Positions 50,104-63,500 of a DNA stretch of 64,000 nt are shown in pieces; position 1 is the stretch's first letter; every line of letters begins with the position of its first letter. Both the position numbers and the translations under genes were made by a program. The stretch is from contig JACAXG010000106.1 of the NCBI GenBank assembly GCA_018881555.1, positions 992,001-1,056,000 on the forward strand, written 5' to 3'. Below the pieces are notes generated by a model that was given only the letters and a program-made list of their open reading frames with translations, did no database searches and was not told the origin of the DNA. This stretch comes from Amblyornis subalaris. Its lineage: Eukaryota > Chordata > Aves > Passeriformes > Ptilonorhynchidae.

Positions 50104-52979
50104 GTTTTACATTCCAGTGTTATGGGAAGGGACTGTAGGAAAAAGCTCATCATCCTTTTGTGCTGCAAAAGGAACAGTATTGCAACTGAGACAAAAAGAG
50201 CACACTTTAAAGACAAATATCAGTTGATAGGGTAGCAGAAGATAAAATTTTTTTTTTTTAGACATGTACAAACCAAGCCCCTAGGAACATGCAGTACTTT
50301 GCATAAGAGGGCAGTAAATAATTTGGCATGGATTTATTCTAGGCCAACTTAATGCCACGCTATTAATTTAAACAATATTGCTACTGCATTCACCAAGATT
50401 GATGGAGTAACAGAAGTATACATGGTCTAAAAGCCATTATAAAAAGAAGAATTAATTCATAAAATTAAGAATAAAATATAAGGAAACACTCGAAATAAGA
50501 TTCCTTTTAACTCGGTGTGGAGTTGGATGAAGAACAGCACCATGACATTGCACCTGTAAGGGATGTCAGAGGAAAGAAGGGTTTATTGGGTTTTTTTAAC
50601 TCTCTCTTTGAAAAAGGTGGATTCTTCTTTCTATCACACAGGCAAATGCTTACAGGGACCCTATTGCTTGTAATTTCAAATATGCTCAAAGCAGAGTCAC
50701 TAACTTCAGAAGCATTTTTCTGGCCATGACATTAAAAAACACATTAGGAACCCACCCAGGGCAGCAGGTTACCTGAGCAGAGTCCTTCCCACTCGAATAA
50801 TGAACTTTCCTAAAGTTGCCAAAGGGTACAGGTGCTCTGTGCCCCTCTGGGCCTTTCAAACCNTTCCCCTTGAGATCCCTCTCTGTTGCTAAGTACTAAA
50901 CTGTTTTCAAACTCCAGCCATCATTCTTTGAATCAAAAAACCCATATACACTGAAGAGGTCCATGGAGAGAAATCCTGACCTTCTGATTCATCTTCAAGA
51001 AAAGCCTTGGATGATAACAACAATAAGCATTTGACTGATAATATCATGAAAGCCAAGTTTATGTTCTTTAAACACTTTGATGGAGCCACAGAACAATCCC
51101 CTTTGCCTCCTTTGATAGAATTTCATACAATACCTCGTAAAGAAATTCTCTTATAATTGTATGCAAAGAGGGGGGNAAAAACCCATAAACACAATTGGGT
51201 GTGTGATTTTGAGCCTATGATTAAACACTGAGATGCATCTTCTGGAGTTTGTAAAATGNTGCCTTTCATACATCACCGCTCTCACTCTTTAGATGTCAAT
51301 ATTTTCAAACATTATTCACACAAAGCTTGACAGTGAAGCAAACACAGCTCTGGGGAAGAAGCAAAAGGGCCTCTGTGCCCTGGCAAATCCAAAGAAGTTT
51401 CATGCAATCTGAACCAGCCACGACTCTTTTCTCTGCCCACTGTCCCATGGGCNAGTGGAGAATCAGCTTCCCTGGAAAGACCATTTTGATCGGTTTACCA
51501 AACTCCAAATACATGAGGGGTTTTAAAAAAAAAATATTTAGAAACCTCTTTTTCCCATTTAATTTGCTTTGCCTTAAGCCACTGTTGGTTTGGCCATGGG
51601 GTTTAACCACGCTGGCCTCTAAACTGCAGATGTGGGAGAACAGCTTTAGGATCTTGGGATGTTTTTACCGTCGAGCATTTTTTGCTTGGGCCATAGAGGC
51701 TGTANAGGAAGCAAATACCCAAAGAATAAAACCCCACCATTCACCTGCATCTGCTAAATCCAGAGCTAAAAGCAAGATGCAGGGACGAGAGGAGAAAGCT
51801 GTGCCACTTTTGTTCTGAGTTTGCTGTACTTTGCAGTAGAAATTGTGCCTCTCCAGCACAGACTGTGGCTGGCAGGGTGGAGATCTGCACGCTGCAGATA
51901 CAGAATCCNCCCAGATGTTCAGAGGGCGCAGCCACTCTTGGTATCACCCAGCACCCCCTTCCTGGATCCATCTGATACTGAACAATACCCAAGATTACAC
52001 AGTGCGGGCACTTGAAAGAAGGCAGCTTTCTTGAAAGGCTCTCTAAAAATGGTAAGAAAAAAATGNTTTTTTCTGTTCTCTCACGAAAAGCATCCTTGCC
52101 ATGGTGATTAACATAACCACTGTGAGCATGGGGAGCAGAGCTGGTCTGAGGGCAGCAGCCTGTGATCATTTCTATTTCAGGACTCTGAAGAGGAGTGCAT
52201 ANATGAAAAACTTTACTGAAATTGTGAACTCTGAAGATATCAGGGAAAGAAGCACTCGGTTTGCATCAGTGAAACCCTGCAGCTTCCTTGAGCTACCNCT
52301 AATTTACACACAGGGAATTGAAGGAAAAAGCTGGATTCACTTTGTGGAAATTGCCCTTAAGTGTAAGAGATTTTACACTGCCCCAGCACTAAGACTCCAC
52401 CCCACAAAACAGCACAGGTCAAACCCTGCACCCTCTAGGTACCTGCTCCTGCTTTCCAGACTAAGTCACAGTTTGCATCTTTATTCAGGGCCTGGAAATA
52501 ACAGCTAAAAGAGAACTTTAATTTAGATTAATCCCACACAACACAACTGCCTTAAAGCAAATCTTTTATGCTGGACACAAAGCATTGACAGATTTTGTAC
52601 CCAAATGTGACCCTGGCTGTTAAATATGATCATCACATTTCTGTGTGCAATTTTGTAATTCATATGCTAATAGGCAGATGTACACATGGTGTGTCTGTTT
52701 TGATGGCAAAACAACAAACATTCCCATNATGGGAAAAAAACATCCTATATTCATACAAAATGGACTGCAGAAAAGCTCTGAGTCTTCATAACGCTGAGCC
52801 ACTCTTCTTCAGGAATGCTTCTAAAGGACTGACACAATGATAATGGAATAAGAAATAAAAATATTTCCCATTCATTCCACAACAAGCCTGCAGATGTGGC
52901 AGCTTCTGATCTTTCCAGTTACGACACATCGCACAAGTCTTCCTTCTTCAGTTGTTTTATTACAACTCCGAGTACAGTT
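50104..52979. other. non-coding stretch
   Basis: No gene recognised. Short T run at 50,248-50,259. The plus-strand frame 51,327-51,818 spans two Ns and has no domain. A short palindrome, TTCCCAT-N-ATGGGAA, lies at 52,721-52,735. Confidence 0.65.
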
Positions 52980-53520
52980 GCCACGCCACGGGATCCCATT
53001 TTCTCCCACTCCCCTCCGAACGCTGATGGCAAGGCTGTATTTTATAAACACTTCCCAATTATTTCCCTCGGGCTGGATGAGACACACGCCAGCGAGCACT
53101 TAAAAGTTCAGCGTTTTCTCCGAGATCTGCGGCGAGTGCCTACATGAAAGCTGTCTCTGCAGGGCACGGAGCATTTGAAACATGGATTTCCTCGGCTCCC
53201 TGCAGGATCTCACAAATGCATCTGGCCAAGGAGCTCGGCTCTCCACAAACTGGACACGGTCTGCACGTGCCTGCGAGGTCCCCCAAGCGCCCCAGCACCG
53301 GTGGTGGGTCACAGAAGGAAGAAACCCCCAACCACCTAATTACAACGCTGGAGCATTTGTGTGCCTAAAGGCTTTCTATTCCTTGAGTGTTTTAACAGCA
53401 TCATCATCTGGTGCGATGGATAGTAACATCATGTCCTGCTTAAATAGTCATCTCAACCCATGTGACCCCATGTGTGTTTGCTCCACACACGCCGGACGAG
53501 GCAAGCGCACCCCACACAGG
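52980..53520. promoter_or_regulatory. weak CpG-rich patch
   Basis: Roughly 20 CpGs in 52,980-53,300, with more near 53,490-53,512 (CACGCCGGACGAGGCAAGCG). The densest spot is GCGGCGAG near 53,129-53,136. Composition is above the flanks but weaker than the 19.3-kb patch. No coding exon is recognised, although frames overlap here on both strands. Confidence 0.3.
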
Positions 53521-54440
53521 TATTTCAGCTGTGCCACTCCAGCTGAGCTTGGCAGGCCTGAAAGAAAAATCTGGATCTGGCATTTGGAACATTGCATACC
53601 AGAGGGGGTGAAAAAAAAATAAATGCAGACACCAGCCTCAGTTTGCACCAGTAATTTACGTTTCTGGTTTTGCACCGCAAGGCGATTTGAGAAGCCAAAA
53701 TAAAGTATTTTAGTAAGTCACAATGTGAAAGTTAAACCGGTGAAATCCATTTATTTCNCAACTCAAGTACTCCAAGAGCAACCACAGACACACCTGAGAG
53801 CTAAGTGTCCTTGATGCACCATTCAGACATCTCTGATTAACTGGAACAAGTGCTGAAAACCACATATCAAAACAAGAAAACGTCTGGGAATATAAGGAAA
53901 TGCTTGCAAACACCCAGCCCTGTACTCCCACTGTTCTGAAANGCAACATACATCTTGCAAAAGGAAGTGATCTGCAACAAAACAAACCTTTTGTGNTTTT
54001 TTTTCCTCAGAAAAAAAATAAGACAAATCCTTGAAAAATACCACCAGATTGTAATGTGTGTCTTTATCTCCAAAAAAATCATGTGCCAGATGAAAAAAGG
54101 GTGTCTAAATGCGGAGATCTCTGCTAGAGCACCTGAGCTGGCTACAGCAAAGAGATCAATAGTATTACTAAATCCCATTTTGGGATTCATTTTCTGGGCT
54201 TGCAAACTATCCCGGAGCATTCAGNAGCCAGAGTTCAGAGCTCGCCTTTGATTCTTGCGGAAATGAGCAGCAATTGTACATTCAGAACAAGCACAGCATA
54301 TGCACAAATTTATCTTCATTATCAGTCTCTTTTCAATGACTCGAACAGTTGAAACATGCCAGATTTTGGGCTTATTTATGATACTCATGAGAGTGCAGAT
54401 ATGCAGCTAAATATTCACATCCGCATCACCGAGACACGGC
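53521..54440. other. non-coding spacer
   Basis: AT-leaning unique sequence. Nothing recognised. Confidence 0.6.
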
Positions 54441-54525
54441 TAACTGCATTTCTTCAATTGTAAAATGGGAATAACACTGCTTAGCGGTTCACATTGCTCA
54501 TTTAATGAAATAATTAACTAGAGAC
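54441..54525 (-). mobile_element. MIR-like SINE relic
   Basis: 'AACTGCATTTCTTCAATTG' joined to TAAAATGGGAATAACACTGC corresponds to the well-known MIR antisense motif 'TCAGTTTCCTCATCTGTAAA' plus ATGGGGATAATA. A decayed 'TTTAATGAAATAATTAA' follows where MIR has its ATTAAATGAGTTAAT-type block. Plus-strand reading is MIR antisense, so the element is on the minus strand. Confidence 0.55.
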
Positions 54526-54682
54526 AATTTATGTTCCAATTTAGATACTCCTTATAACGACAGCAGAAATAAGGGACATAAGTCATGGCACGGTGTCTCC
54601 GAGGCGGTGAAGTGCCACTGGCACCTGCTGAGGCGCAGTGCCACAACAGAGGGGCCACTGCTCGGGTTGTGGCTTTGAGTCT

Positions 54683-54717
54683 GAGAAGAAAAAAGAAGGG
54701 GGGAAAAAAAAAAAAGG
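54683..54717. repeat. polypurine run
   Basis: Thirty-five bases with only A and G, including a G6 and an A12 block. Mirror-like purine runs can form triplex DNA. This one is short and probably simple slippage sequence. Confidence 0.85.
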
Positions 54718-54972
54718 CAAGGCCACTTGAGTTAGCACAGAAGCTTTTTCATCTACGTGAACATTTCGATGTGTTAAATCAGCAGAGGCTAAAATTATTG
54801 ACTGGTTGACCTTTATGCAGATTAGAAAGTTTCATGCAGACTCAACTCATTAGGGCTACAAAGCTCAGCCTGAGCAAGTTATCGGACACTGGAATGCTCC
54901 ACATTAATCAAAAAGTTGTCTGTAATCCATTAGATTTCCAGAAGTCTTTAGGGAGTTACACACCTCTACAGA

Positions 54973-55128
54973 GCTGTGGCTGCCCCATCCCTGGCAGTGT
55001 GCAAGGCCAGGCTGGACAGGGCGTGGAGCAAACTGGTCCAGTGGAAGGTGTCCCCATCCACGGCAGGGGATTGGAACAAGATCATCTTTAAGGTCCCTTC
55101 CAACCCAAACCATTCTGTGGTTCTGTGA
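54973..55128 (+). mobile_element. CR1 LINE fragment (3' end)
   Basis: 'GCTGTGGCTGCCCCATCCCT', 'AAGGCCAGGCTGGACAGGG', 'GTGGAAGGTGTCCCCATCCA' and 'AAGGTCCCTTCCAACCCAAA' run into the tail 'CCATTCTGTGGTTCTGTGA'. A plus-strand, 5'-truncated copy of about 155 bp and one of the best preserved in the window. Confidence 0.97.
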
Positions 55129-57944
55129 AATGCAGTTTTTACCTTGAAAGACTCTGCTTAGTTTTAATGTTTAGTTTGTCAAGGAGAAGAGTATCAGGAG
55201 AGGCTGCAGAGCCCTTGAAAATGCCACCCAAGGAGCATTAGGGTACACTGACCCTCACGGCAACCTACGGAAACACAGCATTTCCTGGATAAAGGTTACT
55301 GCTCAGTGTCAGCTTTGTCTTCCAAAATCACCAGGACACACATTACAGAATATGTCCATGCACATTTTCCTTGTCCTAACCATCAGCAAAGCATTTGGAC
55401 GAGGGCAACACGGAACTCAGTAATTTAACAATTTCTGCTTCGGATTCTTTGTGAGCCATTTACAGCTATGAACCTTAACATAGGAGTTTACGGATATTTC
55501 TGGAGCCATTAGCATAATATCCTTGGTTAGGATCCTCAAATACCAGAATTCTCAAACGGCCTTTTTCAATTGTAAGGTCAGAACAAACATGCAATCAAAT
55601 TGCTAAATCTGTCATGCACAGGAGCCACACATCTGTGTTCCTATGGAAACTGCTTCAGTTATGCTGGGGGATGACATTTATTCATTTTTCTATTGTTTTA
55701 CCAGCTCTCCAAACTCACCTGTTCACCCAAAATTTTCAACTTCAAAGGCTGATCTCAGTACTGGGAACACTTCCTTTGAAGCAGACTTAAGCAAAAAATG
55801 GCTTTTAATTCATGAATAGTGAACACACAGTGGTTTGGTGGGGATTAGTGTGTGTCAGAATCTGAGGAGAAACTGAATGCCTAAAGTTTGTGATTTACGG
55901 AATCTCATGACCTGAGTTACTCTTGTCCTCACACTTCTCCTCTGCACCTTCAAACAGGACACTGTGCTACTTCAGCAATTAATTTACACAGCCTTAACTT
56001 CTCTTATTTTTATTGCAAGACCACTGCTTAGACAAGATTTTTCCCCTTGATGCACCCATCTCGTCTGATTTTCCTTGCTACATTTATAGAAGAGTCTGTA
56101 GCCATGTTATGCTTCACAAAGCTTTTTTCATACGTGCAGGAATTCGTATTAGTGTAGCTTGGGAAGACTGAGAAAATTTACATAAATCCAGGAGCTGACC
56201 CAAAGTGCTGTCAAAAACTTAAAACCTGAACTTCTTTNATCTTCCAGATGAACACACCAATTTGATGACAAGTGGCGTTCTTCTGAACTTCCATACTGCC
56301 CAAAAGAAAATAAAACCTGTTCATAGGAGATTAAAGGTACAAAATGAGGAAACAGTCACTTCCATATGGATGGAGTAAGGCCATCACTCATCGAACAGCA
56401 CCATTTTATACTANTATTTTTGATTATTGGAGAAGTATTTCCGACATTTGGATTACCAAGAAGTATTCATTAAATATTTTAATATTTTCCCAAGACTATT
56501 GGAATAATAAATTAAAATAGAGATGTGTAAACAAGGGAACAAACACTTTCAAACAGATAAAGGCTGAAATTAGACATTCGTTATGAGATAAATGAATTTC
56601 CAATTCTTTAACTTAAAATAAGAAGGAAGCAGAAGTCAAAAGAAGGTTGCTGTTATTCCTGACTATATATACACCATATACTACATACACACTATTCCAG
56701 AAGAANGTAAAGCTGATATTTCTTAACCTCNAGAGACTTTTGGAGAAATTTATTAAAATTTGCCCCTCTCGCTAGCTCTCTCGGCCTGAAAGTAATGTTA
56801 TAATTTAAAGACCTTTTCCCACATTCCTGTCCCATCCCAGAGAAACATTTCCTCCTCCAAAACATTGTGGTCTTCAACCAGCTCCTGCAACTAAGCAGAA
56901 TTGTCATCCATCAGCTTATGAGTATCTTACAGCCATTAGTTCACCCTGCNAGGCACTGTTTAGGAACTCTTTTATTCCCCAATTTCCCTTTTCATTTCCC
57001 CCTGCATTAAGCCTCAAATTAATTATTACCTCTGGTCCAACCAGAAAATTGGAGAAACCCTTCAATTTTTGTTCAAGTGCAAGAGGATAAACATTGCTGA
57101 ACATCCTTTAATACAGATCCAGGCACACCATGTCCTCTGCTTCACATTCAGAGTACTGACAAGTGAAACTCAAGGCTACCTGTGCCTGAGGGTTAGCACC
57201 TGCTTCTGACAAGCCCAGGTTGAAGCTACATTTCTGAAGCTGAACCTTTCCTCTCAGACTATTTTTTCCCCCCAGCTGTTTTTGTGCTGGCAAGGCTCGG
57301 AGGCTTTTGTAACATTTCCTATGAGGATCAACGTCACTGTGCAAGGCAAAACNTGTCTTTCTCCACCTTATCAAGCCACTCACCATAACCATCTTAACCA
57401 ACTTTGCAACCCAAAAGTTGNGTTTCAGTGAAAAGCCAGCTCTGAGGTTGACATCACCATGCCATCCCTGTTTTATCAGCTACCCTATGCGTGTCTTGTA
57501 GCAATTACTGCACTGGTTAGAAACACTTTCACAGGCAAAACAGCTTCTCTAAANAAAAGCCTTTTGTATTCTGAAAATTTCCTTTGCAAATTTACATAGT
57601 GGCTCTTTTTTGAACTTTTGATATTTTGCGCTATGTAACAATAATGGTTTGCTCAGATACCGTAGCTTTCACAAATCTTTTTCAAATAGACCATGATTTA
57701 GGCTAACTGTATATATGTGTCTATCTGGCCTCAGCTATGAGGCTGTCTCTTCAAGGAGCCCATTATTTTGCTGCAATTTTAGGCAAGTTTTAAAGGCTTC
57801 TTTCACAGCTCCTGCTTTTTCTCAGTGGCTGACAAATGTACCTTTTATTTTTTAAGTACATAAAAGGCAAGGTGGTTCAAAATCTCCCAAGGCTATAATA
57901 CTATTTGGACCCTCCTGTTTTGGAAATTATACACTATNGTAAAT
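55129..57944. other. non-coding stretch
   Basis: No gene recognised. The first 100 bases (55,165-55,200) faintly resemble a CR1 interior but cannot be aligned by eye. Single Ns recur. Confidence 0.6.
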
Positions 57945-58200
57945 TGGGACAGACCTCCAAAGGTCCTGGTCCAACTCCCTTGCTCAAAGNAGAATTAAAT
58001 TCAGAGTTAAATCAGTTTGCACTGGAGCAGGACAAATATCCTGCTGGATATTGCTAAGGATGGAGATATCACAGCTCCTCTGGGCACCAGTACTGCCACT
58101 GAATATTCTCTCATGGTGAAATCTTGTTTTCCTAGTCGGAATTTCGCTTGCTGCAATTCATGACCACATCCTAACGTCACCAAAATCAAGGAAAAGTCTT
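57945..58200 (-). mobile_element. CR1 LINE fragment (older group)
   Basis: 'CTCCAAAGGTCCTGGTCCAA', 'CTCCCTTGCTCAAAG', 'AGAGTTAAATCAGTTTGC', 'AAGGATGGAGATATCACAG', 'CTCTGGGCACCAGT' and 'AGTCGGAATTTCGCTTGCTG' follow the reverse complement of an older CR1 3'UTR type. The extreme 3' tail is lost. Minus strand, diverged. Confidence 0.85.
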
Positions 58201-59789
58201 CTCCCAAACACGGGTGGAAAAAATACTCCAGCCCCTCAGTTGCCCAGGGGCAGCATTCAAACCACTGAACTTCNTTTTTCATCTAAACATGCACATTACA
58301 TATTGGGCGATTATCAGTTTTATTGCCTTTTGTTGGTGTTTTTGGGGGTTTGTTNGTTTGTTTGTATGAGACCAGGCNCAGGTTACCAACCACACCATGG
58401 TGATACCATTTTGGGATGAATCATCTCCACTCTGCTGCTGTCTTTCAGGCAGACTGGGAAAANCCTGANTTCAACTATTTTTTTNAAATTTTTTATGAGC
58501 TTTTTACTAATTATTACATTGATGATTCAGAACTTTTAAGATAATTTGAGGAGTGTTGACAAGCAGTGGTAGGATGACTGTTATTACTGCCAACACAGAG
58601 TAAGGACAGACTCTGCAGGATTCCTAGGACACAGTGCCAGCAGTTGGTTCCACAATACACTGGAATTTTGTCATCGAGCACNACAACATCATCTGACACT
58701 GCAGGTAGCTTTTGAGACAGGCTGACAGACAGACTGTCTAAATCTACTGGCCTGGCAAAATTAAGTACCTGCAGCAAGATTTTTAAAACTAGAACCCCTC
58801 CACCTCACCCCTCAACCCCAAATAATGCACAGCTCTTGTCTGACTTTGCAGGAAGTGCAGAGAACTTTGCAATTATTGATGATTAATCAAATTACTTATT
58901 CTGGTACCTATGCATGAATTTATATGCTAAGCCTTAGAGTAGATTTCCAAAAAAAATTCATGCTCCAGATCAAGTGAATCAGATAAAATATAAAAGTGAT
59001 CCAGGCTAATGCAGGAAAAGTCAGCTGGCTTGGGGTGTAAAGACAGAGCACTGTGATGCCTTTGGGGGGTAAAAAGAGAAGAAAGAAGAAAAAAAGCTTG
59101 AAATGTGCAACTTCATGAGCTGTACTGTAGAACAGCAGAGGGGTAACTTTGTAAATAGCATAAAAGATAACAATAGCTCTGAAATCTATTTGACAGGAAA
59201 ACAGAAGCACAAACAACATTAAAAATATGTGCTGATATGCTCAAAGCAACATAACAACTTTCCAGAGGAACGTACATATGGATATGTGTTTCCTTAGGAT
59301 TTAAAATTAACTGCTTGATAGATTGAGGGGAATAACAATCTGTCGTAAAGAGCTCTTCTAAACAAGGCACATATGCACTGTAATAATTTAATTGTACATC
59401 TCTGTATTTTAGAAACACATCTGACCTTCTGCACACTAAGAATTTATTGATTTTCAATAACTCTTAATGCTCAGCAGGGTCCTTGATTCTCGGAGCAAGC
59501 CAACAGCAAGTGTTTGTAAATCTGTCTCTTAAACTGTAAGTGCCTTAACAAAAGGTGTCTCAGCCCTTTTTTAGCGGATTTATCTCCCGAAAATCTAGCA
59601 AAGTTACTTGTGCATCTGCCACTGTCGTGCTCCATCCTTGTGATTACAGATTTATGAAAATGGCAGCTAGGCAGCCACCCAACTCCTTCCGTAAGTATGG
59701 AGGTGTGTGTAACAGAGGGGCTGGAATGTGTGGAGCTGGCAGTTGGCAGTGGCACGGCTGAGGGTGTCTCTGGGTAAGGATTAACTCCA
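58201..59789. other. non-coding stretch
   Basis: Unique sequence with a GTTT-rich spot at 58,336-58,366. No gene recognised. The last 60 bases may already belong to the CR1 copy that follows. Confidence 0.6.
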
Positions 59790-60569
59790 TGGTGCAGGGC
59801 CTGAGGGGACCAGCTGAGGAAAGATGCCCTCCTCGATCTGTTCCCCGTCAGCAGAGAGGATCTTGTGGGTGAAATGGGTGATTGGCGGCCATTGTGGCCA
59901 CAGCAATCACAAACATTGTGGGGAACAACGAGATTATTTAAATGCACTGATAGCAAAAGGCAGTGTAGAAATAACATCAGCCGTGGGAATGATGAACTCC
60001 CAGTCGACCCCAAACTTGTGTGGGATCCCTACAAGTCTGTGGGGCCTGATGGGATTCAACTGAGAACACTTCAAGAGCTGGCTGATCACCACAAGGCCTC
60101 TCCCAAGGATTTTTGAACAGTCTTCGGAATCCAGAGAGGTCCCAGTTGCGTTGGCAAATGTTGTCCCAAATTTCAAGAAAGACGACCCTGGAAATTACAG
60201 GCTCATCAGTGTCACTTTAGGGCCTGGTAAAGAGGCCCTGCAGAGAGACATGGACAAATTAGGAGGCTGGGCAAGTAGCAACTCTACCAAGTTTAACAAA
60301 GACACCTCGAGTTCTGTGTGCAGTTTTGGGCACCACAATATGAAAGAGACATTAAGCTATGAGAAAGTGTCCAAAGGAGGGCTACAAAGATGGTCATGGC
60401 TCCAAGGCTGCCAGAGCTCAAGGAGCAACTTGGACAAAGCTCCCAACATGGTTTGATTCTTGGAGCTGTCCTGTAAAAGGCCAAGAGTTGGACTTTGACA
60501 ATCCTTATGGGTCCCTTCCATCCCCATATTCTATGGATATTCTATGATTCTACTCTATGATTCTAAATG
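59790..60569 (+). mobile_element. multi-deletion CR1 LINE copy with endonuclease/RT remnants
   Basis: A sense-strand CR1 whose parts lie in order but with large internal gaps. Bases 59,826-59,906 translate to the end of the ORF2 endonuclease region (ALLDL then REDLVG). Bases 60,024-60,116 give the start of the reverse-transcriptase domain (SVGPDGI then LQELAD) up to a stop. After a frame change, 60,130-60,230 give EVP, LANVVPNFKK and DDPGNYR. Sequence then jumps to the later RT region (ALQRDMDKL, near 60,236), again to the thumb/C-terminal part (near 60,303), and lastly to the 3'UTR with the tail ATTCTATGATTCTACTCTATG at 60,540-60,563. A full CR1 would need several kilobases for this span. 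It is dead: frameshifted, with a stop, and lacking the catalytic RT motif. Confidence 0.88.
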
Positions 60570-63500
60570 ATTTTCTTTATATCATTTTAGGATCATGAAG
60601 TGGCTTAAACACAAGGATTATTCATAACAAAGCAATGATGGAGTCAGTAAATTAAATAAATTCAGCCACACGCATCACTTTCTCAAATTATACTGAAATA
60701 CTCCTTTGTCTTTGGGCTGGGCATCGCATTACCATGTGTATGGCAAAGCAAAAATGTCATCTCCAAACATTCCCCTTTTTGTCCTTGACAGAAATGATGG
60801 GGCTAGAGGAGACGTGTATCAGCAGGATCAGCTCCTGCCTTCATGTTCAAGGCACGAGGATGACTGGGAAGAGGTTTCCTTGAGATCAAGATGTCAAAAT
60901 ACTCCCCTTGCTTTTCTTATTTTGCTTACTGTTCCTTTGATTGCTTTTGTCAATCTATTGTTTGTCTTCCCCTTGGTTTGATTCACCTCCCATCACGAAT
61001 CCCTTTACATTTCAGTCTTCTAAAGAAAGTATCTTGCACCAGAGGGAACATCTTTTCAGAAAAATTTTGCTGGATTTTAAGTCTGCCTATTTTGATTTTT
61101 CAATGACGCTCTGATCTTGCTTTACATATTCTCTTTGAACAGTTACATTGTTTTGTTCAAATTTTTTTCTTATTTTCATTTTAATCTCCAGGTATTTAAA
61201 GGTACCTAGCAGCCCTTTTCTGTAATCAGACATTCAGAGTGCTGGAGCAAATACTCCATGGTGAACATCACAGTTTACTTTCCCAACCAAAATGAAAAGA
61301 AATGTCAGGACCGGGTAGAAAGCCAAAGGACAGGTACAGGCTTTAAGCTATAATTTCCCAGTGGGCCACAGCACATGCTGCTGTCTCATCAGTAAACACA
61401 TCTTGGCACTTTTCCTTCATTAGTAAAATATCATATTTTCCCACCAATTAAGAACATTGTTATGCAATTCTTTTTTAAACACTGTTTACCTACTGGACAA
61501 AGCATGAACATTCTGACACTGAAAAAAATAATTCTAAAAAAATTGTAACACTGCTGAAGAGCCTTTTTTTTCCTTCCTCTTTCTCCCCTTAACAGCAGCA
61601 TAAATTACTCCTCAGCAGCCAGCAAATAACATCAATTAGCAACAGAAGTAAGATGTGCTCCTATAAAAGGACATTATCTCCCCTTGGCTAATATGACCTT
61701 TTTAAAACCAAGGTAAAACTTTTAATTAAAATCTGAGTTGCTTCTAGGACTGTCTTAAAACCAGGAATTCTTCATTAAATTGAGGTAATTATGGAGTACC
61801 CAACATGCCAGATTTAAAAGTAGTTTTTATATATCACATATTGATTCATATAGGCTACATAAATTTGTGTAACAAGCAGATTGATGTAAACATATTTTAT
61901 TTAAAAAGTGAGACATTAAATCTATGTCCATTTGCTTTGCTGCATATTGGTTTATTCATAAAATATGTTGTTGCATGGCTGTTTTATTTGCTTGTATACA
62001 AAATCGGGGTTCATTTATGACAAATTGATTAATGCATATAAGAAGTTGACTTGCAGTTGCAGAATATTAAATGTGGCAGGATTGCTTTTGGTTTTGTAAG
62101 CCATTAATTTTTGGATAGCCATACTACTAGGATTTAAACACATAAAAGTCTGTTTGCCTTTCTTTAACTGCAAGTAACAACCATTAGAGTTGATAGGACT
62201 TCTGTATGTAGCCAGTGTCTTATAACATATTCTTTCACTTCTATGAATTAAAGGGATAATAAACAGAATTTGAATATTAACCTACTACTTGCAAGAGATT
62301 TAGGGGTAGTTGAACAGCCAAACATGGAAAAAATGGTAAAGTTTATAAAACAGACATACAATGTAACGTAACATTTCCATAACAGGTGTGTGTCGCGTAT
62401 CTTATCCAGGTATTCCACCCCAATATGAGGCACAAATGTTGTGGTTGGCTTAATTATGCAATTTTAAGCAATCTCTGAATCTCATGTCATTCCCCTCATG
62501 CTCAGGGCACATATTTACCAGGGGGAAGGGTGTTTGGCTGGAGGAAGGGAACAAGAGGCAGATTTCTCCGCCCTCCCCAACGTGTCCAAGCAGCAGAGTC
62601 ACAGCAGTTACACCACCACAGGTACAGCTCTTTTACAGAAATATTGGCTTTATAATCCATTTCCACCACAGCCTGCTTGCTCCATCTGTGGTAGAGCTGG
62701 GCACGTCCAGTGAGGAGAAGAACAACACAAAGAACACAAATAATGCATTTTATTTATGAACCCAAGAGCAGAGTGCCAGGCACCGAGCGCTGCCCAGCCA
62801 GGGAGGCAATTTCAGCGCTGGCAACGGAGCCGAGGTCCATCCGAGCTCCATCTGCTGACACGGACAGCAAGCTCAGCCAAAGCTCATCCACAATCATCAC
62901 ATCCATAATTTCCACAGATCTTTCATTTCTGTCAAAACTCTGAGCTAGTGGCTAGTCACGAAGAAGGGAGTAAGACCAAGTTTTTCAATGGGAGATGACC
63001 AGAGGAGAAAAAAATGGGGAAGAGGCACTCCCCAAAAAACAACTGCAGATTACCAATGCCACAGCCTTTTCCATGGATTTCAGTATGGGAAGGGAAAATA
63101 TCAGTCTATGAATTAATTTATTCACTAATATAAACACATATTTTAGTAAAGTGAACATCACACAGAAGATTTATGGTGACATACATTAAAAAAATGATGA
63201 ACAGAGTAAGACTAGAGAGCGTTCTTTCAAGTGTCATTTCACGTTAGAAAGAAAGGCAGGTTTGAAAATACACAACCTGACCAATTAGTCCATTTAATCT
63301 TTTCAAATGTTACATTTACTTTCAAATAAAAATGTATTTGCTGAAACGCAAGAGNTCTACTGACTCCAGTGCACTCCTAACCAGAACAAATGTATCTACC
63401 CCGAAGCCCAAATATTTCAGCCAAAAATCAATGCATTTTAACACAAGCCAATAAAATTACATCTGAGACAAAGTATTCTTATTATAACCAATGCATTTCC

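Noticed and set aside
51327..51818. 163-codon plus-strand frame
   Set aside because: Two Ns interrupt it, opposite-strand frames overlap it, and no domain is seen.
61562..61595. Pyrimidine run ending TTAACAG as a splice acceptor
   Set aside because: The motif is good, but the following sequence has no sustained frame or recognised exon.
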